A stretch of DNA of 64,000 bases from Podarcis raffonei (GCF_027172205.1 NC_070604.1:930001-994000), one strand, 5' to 3'; shown: positions 10,822-21,984, numbered from the stretch's first letter. Notes: a model not told the origin generated them from the letters alone. Translations and numbers: made by a program.

Positions 10822-11148
10822 GACGTGGGTGGCGCTGTGGGTTAAACCACAGAGCCTAGGACTTGCTGATCAGAAGGTCGGCAGTTCAAATCCCCGCGAC
10901 GGGGTGAGATCCCGTTGCTCAGTCCCTGCTCCTGCCAACCCAGCAGTTCGAAAGCACGTCAAAGTGCAAGTAGATAAATAGGTACCGCTCCAGCGGGAAG
11001 GTAAACGGCGTTTCCGTGCACTGCTCTGGTTCGCCACATGACCCAGAAGCTGTACGCCGGCTCCCTCAGCCAGTAAAGCAAGATGAGCGCCGCAACCCCA
11101 GAGTCGGCCATGACTGGACCTAATGGTCAGGGGTCCCTTTACCTTTAC
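10822..11148 (+). mobile_element. Sauria SINE
   Basis: It has the same head (GTGGGTGGCGCTGTGGGTTA), B box and tail (GGTCAGGGGTCCCTTTACC) as the copy at 3175. CTAGCCGGAGTGGA is repeated at 10810-10823 and 11149-11162. It lacks a short internal piece after GGTTCGCC that other copies have. Confidence 0.92.
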
Positions 11149-11351
11149 CTAGCCGGAGTGGAAGCTCCTTGCAAGCCCTATTAGCTGGTTGTTGGTACTT
11201 ACTGAAAGCTTTGTGTGATGCTTTGAAGCCCCCACCCCCATGGCTCTCTTTAGCATTGGGGATGAGCTTACAGGGGGAGGCTTGCATAGAGCCAAGTGCT
11301 CTGCTTACAGAGAGAACTACTTGGAACTTTAAAGCCCTGACAACCATCTGA

Positions 11352-11486
11352 TCCATGGGCATAGCCAGGATTTTTTGTTGTGGGGGGAGCCCTTTTGTTA
11401 AGGGGAGCAGAACCTCAGCTATGTATTTTTATTGATTTGGGGAGGGCAGCTGCCCCTCCCTGCCACGCCCATGAACTGATTATTGA
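11352..11486. mobile_element. Probable MITE remnant
   Basis: CATGGGCATAGCCAGGA at the left and CCTGCCACGCCCATGAA at the right are imperfect inverted ends. The inside is low in complexity. No clear target duplication was found, so the superfamily is open. Confidence 0.35.
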
Positions 11487-12121
11487 GAATTCAAAGCACA
11501 CTGTACTGGTCATCTGATGTCATTGTAGCTCCAGATGATTAATATGTGGTCCACATGGAGCAGGGTACCTAAGAATCCCACCTGTACTTTCACTGTCACT
11601 TTAACCCTTCGCTTTACAAATACCAACTCTGTATCAATTTTCTGTCTCCTTCCCCCTCAAATTACAGGTGGTGGGATAACCATGAAGGAGAGAGCAGAAA
11701 ATACAGAGTTGCTGATGAAAACAACACCTCCCCCACCGGCATTTCACAGCTGCCAATCTGGGTTCACCAAAGTCTTGGAGCAATGTTGGCATTTCACTTC
11801 CATCATAAATCATAATGGCAATGATTTGATGTCCACATCTGAAAGTACCTTAATTCTTCAAGGACCTGATTTTAGCACCAAGGGAAACTGGGTGGCTGCT
11901 TTTGTAGCCGATTAACAACTAATAAGATGGTTGTCAAGTTGTTAAATACCAGAACTAAGCCACCATTCCCCAAAATGTGTCCTGTAAATATGCACTAAAC
12001 AGCAAGCCCACAACTTGTGCACATTGAACTTTGTTCACTTGACAAAAATCCAGGGAGACACTGGCAATTCTGCCCGCCAATGAACCCCATGTACCGGTAT
12101 TTTCACTATACACAATGTTGG
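11487..12121. other. Intergenic sequence, nothing recognised
   Basis: Open frames here (up to 126 codons at 11535-11915) have no recognisable motif and no supporting splice or promoter signals. Confidence 0.5.
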
Positions 12122-12129
12122 CTTTAGGC

Positions 12130-12253
12130 TAAGGTTACCAGATTTTTTTTCAATGAATCAGGGGACACCTGTCAACCTCCATGGATTTTGTCAGGGGACT
12201 GATTTGTAAATCCGGGGACTATCCCCGGGAAACAGGGACATCTGGTAACCTTA
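12130..12253. mobile_element. Small hAT-type MITE with 8-bp target duplication
   Basis: Perfect terminal inverted repeats TAAGGTTACCAGAT and ATCTGGTAACCTTA enclose 124 bp. The 8-bp repeat CTTTAGGC flanks it at 12122-12129 and 12254-12261. An 8-bp duplication points to the hAT superfamily. No coding capacity. The inside repeats GGGGAC motifs on both strands. Confidence 0.8.
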
Positions 12254-12261
12254 CTTTAGGC

Positions 12262-14088
12262 ACAATCCCTGCAATGTAACCCCCATGTAAGTTGTGAGCT
12301 TACTCTACTCTCTGTGTTCCTTGGAGCTTTCTGCTCTGCGCCCTTGACTTTGTTTGCATGTACTTGATTTGCTGTCTCAATTTTAAGAGGAAGGGGAAGC
12401 CTTGAGGGGCAGTAAATGACCTTTGGCTCTTCATAACCATGCGGGATTCTGCCTGGCCCTCAAAGAGTGTTCAGCTAACAAGGTAAGTGGAAGTGGGATA
12501 TGTATCTCAGTGGTACTCAGTCCCTAATTGCTGGGTTTTTAAATGGAGTTTTGACAGGCAACATTCCTGCTTGTTCATTTTGGTGTACTGCTAGTTTCCT
12601 TTTTAGACCAGAGACAACTTTTCTGATAGAGGCTTTGCTTTGCTTGATGTGTACTCTTTTATCCCTCTTTTCCCTCAAATAAGTTTTTTAAGATTTTGAA
12701 ATAAAAAATTTTAAAACTAGAGATGTATTAGGGGTGGGTGCACGCATTCTGAAAAGCTATTCTGTGCCCAGCCCAAATTTATGGGTCAGCTTAGCATTCA
12801 GAGTTAATGCTTGAAGTGCTCTTAGCAGGAGTGAGTGCCAGCTTGGCCCTGCAGCCGTGGGTGCCATGCAGCATGCATGGCCCTGGCACCAAAATTTGTG
12901 GGTGCCTGGCCCTTCAGGGGGAATTTTGTGGGTGCTTGGGCACCCAGGGAGTTGGCATCCATGTGTCTCAGCTACCTATGAATAAATATACATCTCAAAT
13001 GTGCATGGTAATTTGTGCACACCTCCTGGTTTGTAGCTTGTCCCAGTCTTTAAGGTGTTGGGAGCTAGTAGCAAGAAAATGCTGCTGTAGCAAGGTCATA
13101 ACGTGGCTGTTCATGATGTTGATGCTGATATACAAAATGTAAATATATGTTTGTCCCCTGGGAAAACACCTTCCTGGCTTAGGAAACCAGCCAATAGCAT
13201 TTGCCACCCACACATGCTTCATTGGGGCAAGCAGTTAACACATATTCAGGAGCATTAGTGCTTTCCCCCCTTGGCAACGTATTCACACTGATTTTAATTC
13301 AAGCTCCTGCACCATTATAACTAAAGCTCTTAAAAGTCTGGCTGATGTAATGTTTGTTTTGTTTTAATACATGCCGAATCTTAAAAGTTGTGGGCAAAAG
13401 TAGTTGCACAAACATCTTTCTAAAAGCAGAATGTAGGAATTCTGAATATCTTCTCCACCGATAGGAATTGGATTAATAAGCCGGCATAAACATAGCTTCT
13501 AGCACTAGTCCATGAAAACTGTGAAAAGTTCCATCTCTGAAGAATACCACAATAACAGAAAAATAAGTATTTCTAGTATCAGTGGATTATAAAGAATCCA
13601 AAATAATTTCCTTCATAAGGCTGAAAAACCTGCCAGGGTATGCATGTGTGTTAACTGTAACAATAAAGCAATTAGCTTTTTCAATCTACTGTACTTGCAA
13701 ACAGAATTAAGATAATATATTCAAGGATCTGAAATGCAAAGACATAATTTTCAACAATTAGCAAATAAAGAAAATAGCAAAGAAAGGGGGGCAACTATGT
13801 TGAAGTACAAACTTTTTTTAAAAAAACCTGCTGTACTATTCCCAATAAATCTTTCTCAGAGGTAAAAAGTATTTATTTTAATGTAGCAGTCCATGTACAA
13901 CATGCTTCAGATTTGTGGATTTATAGTATTAGCTTTACAAAATTCTTGATATTCTGAGTACACAGAAAATCAACCTAAAATATTCACAAAAATAGGAGAA
14001 AAAAACAACCTATATATTTTTTATTATTTTCTGGGGGAGGTAAATGAAATATCCCCCAAAGAACTAATTAAGAGTTCAAAAGAAATGC
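12262..14088. other. Intergenic 3' flank of SPRYD7
   Basis: AT-rich, with no recognisable exon. 12,800-12,960 has a short internal duplication of a TGGGTGCCTGG/TGGGTGCTTGG type. The remainder yielded nothing that can be supported. Confidence 0.5.
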
Positions 14089-14094
14089 TTTATT
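14089..14094 (-). terminator. SPRYD7: Candidate SPRYD7 polyadenylation signal
   Basis: AATAAA on the minus strand, about 500 nt past the SPRYD7 stop codon. Other AATAAA-like words lie nearby, so the true site is uncertain. Confidence 0.3.
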
Positions 14095-14591
14095 ACAACA
14101 TCAAAAAATTTATTCACCACAGTTGCTTGTTCCAGTAAGCAGACTTTAAATGAGAGGTTGGCTTCACTTATTATAGTCGGCATTTTGCCCTAATTTAACA
14201 CAAGAACACTTTTATTAAAATCTCTTGCTAGAAAAAAAGATGAAACACTTGCTGTGGACAATACTTTTAATCCATAAATTGTTGTGTGGTTTCTCAGACT
14301 TGTTAAGAATGTAACAGCATCTAACACTAATGTATTGAACCAGTGTCATCATGGCCATACAGGGATCACAGTGTAGTGGACTGCATACCTTTACATCAAA
14401 TGGAAATATTGTCCATGTTACAAAACCATAGTCAAATCTAACACTTGCAACATACTTCTCTGGTAATATGGTTGTCCACCCCAAGCACCTAAACATTACT
14501 AAATACAAGTTTGTATCCTAGGAATAATGAGAAGCTTTAAAAGAATAGGTTTTGTAGAAAGTGCTAGGGAGTAAATCTTCAGTAGGGATAT

Positions 14592-14689
14592 TCAGAAAAT
14601 CTGTTGCTCAAAGAGTATCTTTTCAAACCCTGCTGGAGGAGTGTGATAAAATTCACTGAACTGACAATCCAAAATGGCACTGTCATCCA
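14592..14689 (-). CDS. SPRYD7: SPRYD7 exon 5 (last coding exon)
   Basis: After the acceptor CTTATAG the exon completes a valine codon and reads DDSAILDCQFSEFYHTPPAG, then FEKILFEQQIF and TGA (14592-14594). This is the conserved C-terminus of SPRYD7, residues 173-203. One change from the mammalian sequence as remembered is alanine in place of proline in HTPPPG. Confidence 0.93.
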
Positions 14690-15314
14690 CTATAAGAAGG
14701 AAGAAGAAAATAGTGAAAAACTTGAATATATGCATACTTCACATTCAACCAGCCTTGGCAGAAACTTAACCTTTGTTTTCTTGATTAAAATATTACTTAT
14801 GTTGACAAAATGCAGAACAATACTCCTGGAAATTATGATGGAGTCTAACAAAGCCTTGCAACTCAAACAACAAAAGTTAAAAGCTCACAAATCTTTGTGG
14901 CACATCAACAGCTGACCTGTTCTCATCCAGCTTGCAAAAGCCTCTCTACCTGTACACCGGAAAGCAATTCTTACACATTACAAGTGAGCAGGCGAATAGC
15001 ACTTAATAACAAATTACCTTTGCATAATAAGAAAATTCACCCAGCACTACCCATTTGAGCACAAAGAACTACTTTTTGTTGTTAAGGCAGGGGAAAAAGA
15101 TGATGTGGCCTAAATCCCAAAGGAACCACCACCTTTGGTCCTTATGATTATGCAGAGCAATGATAAGAATCTTCCATGGTTAGAAAAGAATAGCAGCTAC
15201 GGCCATCGGTCCAAGTTCTTGATCAACAAGTCTCAAGTGGATGTTCTGAAAAGCTGTTGTCCAACTCTCCACCAGACCACCCTAGAGACTACAAGGAACC
15301 TTACACTGGGGGTA

Positions 15315-15681
15315 AGGTAAAGGTAAAGGTACCCCTGCCCGTACGGGCCACTCGTGTCCGACTCTAGGGTTGTGCGCTCATCTCACTTAAGAGGCCGGGA
15401 GCCAGCGCTGTCCGGAGACACTTCCGGGTCACGTGGCCAGCGTGACGAAGCTGCTCTGGCGAGCCAGCACCAGCGCAGCACACGGAAACGCCATTTACCT
15501 TCCCGCTATAAAGCGGTACCTATTTATCTACTTGCACTTAGGGGTGCTTTCGAACTGCTAGGTGGGCAGGAGCTGGGACCGAAAAACGGGAGCTCACCCC
15601 GCCGCGGGGATTCAAACCGCCGACCATACGATCGGCAAGTCCTAGGCACTGAGGTTTTACCCACAGCGCCACCCGCGTCCC
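15315..15681 (-). mobile_element. Sauria SINE in SPRYD7 intron 4
   Basis: Reverse-oriented Sauria SINE: the T-rich tail complement GGTAAAGGTAAAGG lies at 15317 and the head complement GCGCCACCCGCGTCCC at the right. ACACTGGGGGTA is repeated at 15303-15314 and 15682-15693. Confidence 0.93.
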
Positions 15682-15807
15682 ACACTGGGGGTAGGAATGT
15701 TCTATTAAAATATAAGCCCATTCTCAGAATATTGGTCCATGTGGAAAATAGGAAGCTGTGTAGTAGGGAGGTCAAAGTGTTAATAAGTCCTGAGAACCCA
15801 AACTTAC

Positions 15808-15910
15808 CATATACCACAGGGAAGACAGTTCCTCTAATTCCTGAGGCTGGACAGTGCATATTTTTCCCATTCAAATAAACATTTAGTTCTACATGGTCAT
15901 ATGTAATTCC
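15808..15910 (-). CDS. SPRYD7: SPRYD7 exon 4
   Basis: 103 bp between acceptor TTACAG and donor GTAAG. It reads GITYDHVELNVYLNGKNMHC then PASGIRGTVFPVVY, residues 138-171, the second half of the SPRY fold. Near identity to the mammalian protein shows strong constraint. Confidence 0.95.
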
Positions 15911-16083
15911 CTGTAACACAAATGTGACATTTAGACTCCACTTTTATTTATTTTACTTCTGAATGTTGTGGACATTTCAACATTAACTTCACAGCTATAA
16001 GAGCTACAAACTTACTTTAAAAATATGAACATTTTCAGGGAGCTACTTACATCCAATACCCCACTACGTCAAGTACCCACAGC

Positions 16084-16190
16084 CCTGTTTGTTTGTTTTG
16101 TATACCACTTTTCATTCGAATATCACAGGGTGGTTCACAACATAAAAATACAAATGACACAAAATACATAAAAACCCACGCACTCCACCA
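16084..16190 (-). mobile_element. L2-like LINE 3' tail
   Basis: On the minus strand it reads ATGTTGTGAACCACCCTGTG, then GAAAAGTGGTATACAAA, the tail shared with the pieces at 20083, 38975 and 60003. Old and short; it lies in SPRYD7 intron 3. Confidence 0.5.
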
Positions 16191-16479
16191 CATTGTAAAG
16201 GCCATAGATTTATTATTATGAATTAAATTTGATTGAATGTGTGCTCTTCCTTTGGCCTGAATTATGGCAACAGGTTCCTTTTAAGGACCTTGGGGTTCTG
16301 TATTAAAGTCCAACTTTACATAAAGACCAGCTTAACTGGACTCTGTTGTTGCAAATATAGCAGAGATTATCACATATATAAGCAGAGATTATCACATCTG
16401 CTTTGAAGTTAGCTTTGGCTTGGAGGAAACACCATCAATTCTGGTCAGATTCATATAAGCAATACTGAAAGAAACTCAC

Positions 16480-16646
16480 CACAATATCACCCTCTTGTGG
16501 AAGGTTGTTTGCTGGCAACCTGTTCTTCTCATCATTATTGTAGTACAGAGCTCCATCATTTCTCAGTACTAGACTATTCACATCACACCCAAGAGGAATT
16601 TGATTCAAATTGACTTTCTGAGTCGCAACACCAATACCCCAGATTC
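16480..16646 (-). CDS. SPRYD7: SPRYD7 exon 3
   Basis: 167 bp between acceptor TTCAG and donor GTGAG. It completes a glycine and reads IWGIGVATQKVNLNQIPLG, then RNDGALYYNNDEKNRLPANN and LPQEGDIV, residues 83-137. This is the core of the SPRY domain (family motif W-G-I-G). Confidence 0.95.
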
Positions 16647-17582
16647 CTGAATACATGGCGAGGGGTGAAATGGAATGGCACAACCATGGGAGAAGTGAGA
16701 AGAGAGAGAGAGAATGTACTTTAGTGTAGTACAGTGGAAATGGGCAAAGCTGGGGGAACTTGCAAGACGTTCCCCCAGCCTTGCCCAAGTAGCTTATTTC
16801 CACACACAACTGACTGTGCTATGTCATGACAGTAGGTGAAATAATGAGCATATATTGATCAGGAAGTCAAACCAAACCTTTATCTTCCCGCCCCTGCTCA
16901 ACTGCAACAGAACCCTTTTAAAAGCCCTTGCCAATTTTTTTAATGAACCCTCATCTTGAACTGGTCCCAACTACACTGAATTATGGGCAATGAGGTGCTG
17001 CAACCTGGCTCCATAAGGAAGCTGAAGGAACCCTTGGTTGCCAGCAAAGCATTTTGCAAATCAACATGGCTAACAAGGGCTCCAACTGGTTCTACTCTGA
17101 CTGGCAATGGCTCTCCAAAGTCTCAGGCAATCTGACACTTTAAGTGGAGGTGCTAGGACTGAACCAGTGGAAGCCTCTCTAGGATACCTTGCACCCTTAG
17201 CAAGGCGCTGACTTCGTGACACCTCCCTGGAAAAAAATAACTTTATTGCAATAGCTACATTAGAAATTATCTTGTGAACTGCTATCCTGGTGTGAATAAT
17301 TTAATGAAAACAGTAAAAGTCCTCAACTGGTCTAGGAAACTGCCCACTAACGGTGTCTCAGTCTTATCTGGATTGAGCTTCAGTTTGTTGGCTCTCCTTC
17401 ATATAAATCTATGATTCTCAGATTTGAGCAGTAAGGGGCCACAAGATGGAAGGCGAGAGGAGGATGAAGTCCCAGGGTGTGAGCAGGAGCCTGCTCATGC
17501 AACAGTGGATTTTACTCAGCGATTTGAATCCAATCTGAGCAAAACATGATGAATTTTTGCGAGCGTTAACTTTTTGACTGAC

Positions 17583-17699
17583 CTGTAGACTGGATTTTAA
17601 ACTCAAAATAGCTCTTGTTCTGATGCAAAGGAGCATTGGCTAGGCAGCCTCCCGTACCACATACTCGTCGTCCATTTTTGACAATGACAACATCTGTTC
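17583..17699 (-). CDS. SPRYD7: SPRYD7 exon 2
   Basis: 117 bp between acceptor CTGCAG and donor GTCAG. It reads TDVVIVKNGRRVCGTGGCLA, then NAPLHQNKSYFEFKIQST, residues 44-81, the first strands of the SPRY domain. Both ends split a glycine codon and match exons 1 and 3 in phase. Confidence 0.95.
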
Positions 17700-18792
17700 C
17701 TGCAGAATTAAAAGCATCAAACTGAAACATTCTGAACTTCCATTTAAGACATGCAGCACAATTCTGAACAAGTATGTTTGGAAATAAGTCCAACTGATTT
17801 CAGAGGAACTTGCTCCCATTTAAGCAAGAACTTATTAAAATTCTTACTATCAGCAGCATGCTTGACAATAGCTGGAAGGCAGAAAGATTTACAGAAAGAT
17901 AATTTGCTATATGAATGATACCAGCAAACTTGGATAATTGCATTGATGGGAAAACTAACCCAAAAGACAGAAACAATTTTAAAAAGACAAAACAAGTTTC
18001 AAGAGACATGTCCCCTCTTTATTGTTATTCTGTTTTTGTCACAATTTTTTAAAGTATGGTTAGGATTGCAGCTATGCAGCTCAGTCCTATGCCTATCCAG
18101 TCGGAACCAAGTCATACTATGTTCATTGTGTCTTTCTACCTTATAAATATGTTTAAGAATGTAGCCTTAACCTTAAACTGTGGGGAAATCCTTATTTGGT
18201 GTGGGTGGGAGGAGCGCAGGCTGCCACTTGGATAGAGGTTATTGTGAGGCTGCTGCTGACAAAAATTATTAGAAAATCCAAGAAGCTTCAAATCCACATT
18301 AAATTCCACCATGGACAAGCCCCGGGAAGCCAAGGGAGTTACAGTTTCTGCCCAGTCTTTATACTGTGTGATAGTGTGTTAAGGATTAGAGGTGCCCTTG
18401 AATTACTTTAATTTTAAACTGTAAAATTCTAAGGAGTTTCATTAGTCTATGAATTAAATCCATGCACTCTCCCAAAACAAGACAAGGTTGATGCTTACTC
18501 TAAATTAATTCCAGTTAAGTATTCAAAATCCAAAGAGACTGGAACGCCTCTTGATAGAGAAAAAACAGTTCCCAGTATAACTCCAGTTTTGTCCTTAGAT
18601 TTTCCTCACACTCTGTTCAGCAATAATTCACATTGTTTTATAACAGAAGGGGGCAAAAATTAGTTGTCCCATTATAATCTGCATTTATGTCCTAATCCAA
18701 GATCATGGAAACCTGATATGCCGGACAGACACACCTGGATATGAAGAAGACCTGTGGTTACTCACATGACATTTACACAATTATTTTTTATA

Positions 18793-18965
18793 GCTCTAGT
18801 TACAGGTAGGTAGCCCTGTTGATCTGCTCTAGTCGAAACAAAATAATCCCCCCCCTTCCAGTAGCACCTTAGAGACCAACTAAGTTTGTTATTGGTATGT
18901 GCACATGAAAGCTCATACCAATAACAAACTTAGTTGGTCTCTAAGATACTACTGGAAGGAATTTT
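18793..18965. mobile_element. Two Penelope 3' ends in inverted orientation
   Basis: 18839-18905 reads CCTTCCAGTAGCACCTTAGA and continues to AACTAAGTTTGTTATTGG. 18915-18965 carries the reverse complement, AATAACAAACTTAGTTGGTC. The two arms (about 45 nt, nearly perfect) are separated by a short spacer with GCTCAT. It lies in SPRYD7 intron 1. Inverted termini of this kind are known for Penelope-like elements. Confidence 0.6.
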
Positions 18966-19625
18966 TTTATATTTTTTATAGCATTTAACATATATACACT
19001 CCAGCAGTGAGTGAATCCTGATTGCTCCTACCACATATAAAAAGTAGAAAAAGCATATATTTGCAATCATGTTTTAATGTTCATGCTGTGAAAGAGGTGT
19101 TTTGAGTTGTCACACAAGGGAGCACACACAGACATCACTTCAGAGTATGAAATTCAATAAGTGTGAAGCAGTCCCCAGGTTGTGAAATATGTTTCCCTAG
19201 AAAAAACACGGATGGGGAAGTAATGGAAAGCAGGAGTTCCTACTTTATCTTTCAAATCAAGAGTGAAAGTATCAAAAACTTACCTGCCAGGGCAGTGAAA
19301 GAAGTTATGTGCCCGTTTGTTTTTGTTTTGATTATCACTACAGTTCAGTTGACATCTTTTCTTCCTTATGCAACCTTCCTAATTTCTCTTTCAGAAGGAT
19401 CTAGAAAGTGTGTCTTGGATCTGTGTGGGACTGGTACATTTTTGATTTGCCTACCCCACAGTTGAGAAAATAGATGCTCAAATGACTACCCCTTTTGTTT
19501 TATCCCCATTATCTCAAACCTGCCACGGTCAGAGATAGGGAATTTCTGGCCCTCCAGATCAGATCTCCCATCAGCCCCAGACAGCAAGGTCAGTGGTCAG
19601 GGATTATGAGATTCTCAAACTTGTA

Positions 19626-19741
19626 GTATTAATCTCAGGGTTGTGGGTTCAAGCCTCGCGTTGGTCAAAAGATTTCTGCATTGCCGGGGGTTGAGCTAGA
19701 GATGACCCTTGTGGTTGCTTCCAGTTCTATGATTCTATGAA
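19626..19741 (+). mobile_element. CR1-tailed tRNA SINE, truncated
   Basis: It has the B-box area GTTGTGGGTTCAAGCC, then CTGCATTGCCGGGGGTTGAG and the CR1-type tail TTCCAGTTCTATGATTCTAT. This is the same family as the longer copy at 51905-52065. The head upstream of the B box is missing. Confidence 0.6.
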
Positions 19742-19789
19742 CACCTGGGTAATCACAGATTCCCTACTGCTACCTTAGATCAAAGAACA

Positions 19790-19904
19790 AAGTAAAGATG
19801 TGGATGAAAATAGAAATGAGATGATGCTTAGTGCTCCAGACCAGAAAAATGCAGTAGATTCAGTTTATTTGAAGTTCAGCAAAGAATTTGATTCAGTATA
19901 CACT
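19790..19904 (+). mobile_element. Possible old CR1 reverse-transcriptase scrap
   Basis: The frame reads AVDSVYLKFSKEFDSVY, close to the CR1 motif [14 protein letters not shown]. Too short to be certain. Confidence 0.35.
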
Positions 19905-19976
19905 TCTGGGTTTGCCGCGGCCGTAACCCAAAGATTCCGTACCCTTGAGGTTACGCAACACGAGGTACCACTGTAC
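19905..19976. mobile_element. Tc1/mariner-type MITE, one end
   Basis: It ends ACGAGGTACCACTGTA, the terminal repeat of the MITEs at 39168-40596. The other end is missing. Confidence 0.6.
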
Positions 19977-20082
19977 ACAGCCTGGTATGCAAGAGGAGTC
20001 AAGGCTGAATCAACTATTGGCATCCACTTAATTTTCTTGCTAATCAAACCTATTTTTAATAGGATTCTGACCAGATGTTACG

Positions 20083-20168
20083 AGTGCGAGTGGAAGGTTT
20101 TGAACTGCCCTGAGATCTACAGATGAAGGGCAGTGTAGAAGTTAAAGAAATAAAAAATAAAATAAATA
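20083..20168 (+). mobile_element. L2-like LINE 3' tail
   Basis: ACTGCCCTGAGATCTACAGA then TGAAGGGCAGTG and an A/T-rich tail (AAATAAAATAAATAAG), the common lizard L2-type terminus. Confidence 0.5.
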
Positions 20169-20707
20169 AGATAACAAGGTAGCCACTGCTCTTCTGCTAA
20201 GCTTTGGAAGAAGGCGGAAAATAAAAGGAAGAATTTATTTCCCAACTGAAATGGCAGGGTGGGTAACAATTTATGGGAGGAAATTATCGTTGTCTCTCCC
20301 AGACCAGCACCTTTTGCAGTTGAGAGAAAATATATAGCAGAAGCATTTCCCCAGGTGGGCTGTGTGTCCTCCCCTCTGGGTGGTGGTGGGTGTTCAAAGG
20401 GTTACTCACTCTAGTCTAGCATTAAATAGTATTGCTAAAATCTACCGGCCTTTCTCAACTATGTTGTTGTTCTACAGCTCCCGCCATCCCTTAGCTGTGC
20501 TGAGAGCCAATAAATATGAAGTGTGGGAGGCAGTGAGGCCCAGTGGGGAGCGTCGGGCTTGCGGCTGACGGGGGGCAGAGAAATCTTGCCTCAGCCCCAA
20601 GGCTCGCTGCAATCGCTCTTGTTTGAACGGGGGGGCGTTGTTAATCATGCTCTCTGTGTTCGTAGCCCGCCTTCCCCCCGGACCGGGCCTCGCCCGCCTC
20701 CGCTTAC

Positions 20708-20834
20708 CCATCCTGTGCGTGTCCAGCTGCACCAGCGGCATCTCCTTGAGGGCGATATGTCCGCCGCCGGCGTCTCCGCAGCAGGCCCAGCGCAGGCAGC
20801 ACCACACGGGGCCGGGCGCCGAAGAGCCCGCCAT
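20708..20834 (-). CDS. SPRYD7: SPRYD7, SPRY domain-containing protein 7, exon 1
   Basis: SPRYD7 is a small intracellular protein made almost entirely of one SPRY (B30.2-like) beta-sandwich, a protein-binding fold; its partners are poorly known. Exon 1 starts at ATG 20834 in a strong Kozak context (GCCATGG) and encodes MAGSSAPGPVWCCLRWACCG, then HIALKEMPLVQLDTHRM, residues 1-42, before donor GTAAG. Five exons (127, 117, 167, 103 and 98 bp, ending at 14592) join in consistent phases to 612 bp and 203 residues, close to the roughly 196 of mammals. The extra residues lie in the cysteine-rich N-terminus. It is transcribed away from TRIM13 from a shared CpG island, as in human 13q14. All splice sites are GT-AG. 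Confidence 0.95.
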
Positions 20835-21034
20835 GGCCGCCTCTCCCGCCCTCGGCTTCTCCGCTCAGAGCGCAGCCGGAGCCCCTCGTCGCCGCCGCCC
20901 CAGCCTAGGCGCCCGCCCGGTGCTGCTGGCCCCGCCGGGAGAGGCTCCGCATCGCCGCTGCCGCCCGCCCCGTGTCTGCGCGAGCCCGAGTCCCACACAG
21001 CCGCCCGCCCGCCCGCGGTGCCCTGGCTCGGCCT

Positions 21035-21124
21035 CCGATGTCGCCGGGACTGCAACTCCCATCATCCCCAGCGACAAGGGCTAGCCGCCGGGGATGATGG
21101 GAGCTGTAGTCCCGGCGACATCGG
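21035..21124. repeat. Foldback (inverted repeat) in the SPRYD7/TRIM13 promoter
   Basis: The left arm 21035-21073 and right arm 21087-21124 are about 38 nt each with roughly three mismatches, around a 13-nt loop. Each arm contains a motif of the form GGGACTRCARCTCCCATCAT, matching the ZNF143/SBS core ACTACANNTCCC. The arms also match a dispersed foldback repeat at 52326-52435 (GATGTTGTTGGACTACAACT), so this is probably a captured MITE. Confidence 0.75.
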
Positions 21125-21559
21125 ACACTCCTTCCCCTCCACAAGGCTGGGCTGCGTCTCTCGACTGACTCCCGGGGGCCCCACGAAGCGACTCGCCCTT
21201 CATCTCCCGAGGCTCTTGCTCCCCGCGTCTGCCCCCGAACAGCCCCGTATTGCGCCAAATCCCCACAGAAGCCCGGTGTCCCTCAGGCGCCCCCTGGGGG
21301 GGGGGCCGAGCGTCGCCTGTCGCGTCGCTAAGCGGCAGCGTTTCCTTCCAGGCCGCTTTCCCGGTCTGCCCCAAAGGGGCTTCCTTGCAGAAAGGGCGGC
21401 ATGTGAATTTAATACTGATCATGGAATAAATGATCCTAAGGGGTCGCCGTGGGTTTTTTGTGCCACAAGCCCCGGGGGCGGGACGGGGACTCGGCTGCGG
21501 CTCCAGCGCGCGACGCCGAGCGTCTCTGAGGCGGGCAGAGGGACGGAGCACTTGTGCGC

Positions 21560-21668
21560 AGGCGCAGCAGCGCAGGCCCGGGCGGGCGGCGGGCGAGGAG
21601 CCTAGAGACGGGCCTGCTCACCTCCGGGGCGGCCGAGGCGGCTCTGCGGCCTCCCGAGCGACGGGCTG
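21560..21668 (+). other. TRIM13: Likely TRIM13 untranslated first exon
   Basis: A strong donor (CTG|GTGAGC) lies at 21668/21669 in the CpG island. The TRIM13 coding exon has a clear acceptor (TTTTATTACAG) at 22396, seven bases before its ATG. Mammalian TRIM13 has untranslated 5' exons. The 5' limit is a guess. Confidence 0.4.
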
Positions 21669-21984
21669 GTGAGCGGGGCGGAGAAGCGGCGGGGCTGCGC
21701 GAGGGGGGCGGCGGAGGGAGACGGGGCGTGAAGAGGCGGCGCGGCCTTCGGCTCCCTCGCCCTTTGCGCCAGGGCCCGTCTGGTCATTCGGGGGGGGGGG
21801 CGAGGTTACTTTTACTTTTATTCCTTGAATGTGCGGGTCTCTTTATGTGGCTCAGAGGACGAAGAGAAGAAATCCCCCAGAGAAATGCCTTAAAAACACC
21901 CCCACCCGCTTCGGAAAGGCTACAGGTTATATGGGAACGTTTTCGCCTAACGCCGAAAGTGAATCGCCGAAGTGTAAAGCCGGA

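Larger units (their letters stand above)
20520..21790. promoter_or_regulatory. CpG island and head-to-head promoter of SPRYD7 and TRIM13
   Basis: GC- and CpG-rich over about 1.3 kb. It contains SPRYD7 exon 1 (minus) at 20708-20834 and, further right, the likely untranslated first exon of TRIM13 (plus). The two start codons are about 1.6 kb apart, and the non-coding TRIM13 exon reduces the gap between transcription starts to well under 1 kb. No TATA box stands out. A 90-bp foldback with ZNF143-like motifs lies at 21035-21124. Long frames here on both strands come from GC content and are not genes. Confidence 0.75.

Noticed and set aside
20523-21605. 360-codon plus-strand open frame and several shorter ones in the CpG island
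   Set aside because: They lie over SPRYD7 exon 1 and the promoter, have the composition expected of stop-poor GC-rich DNA, and have no recognisable domain.
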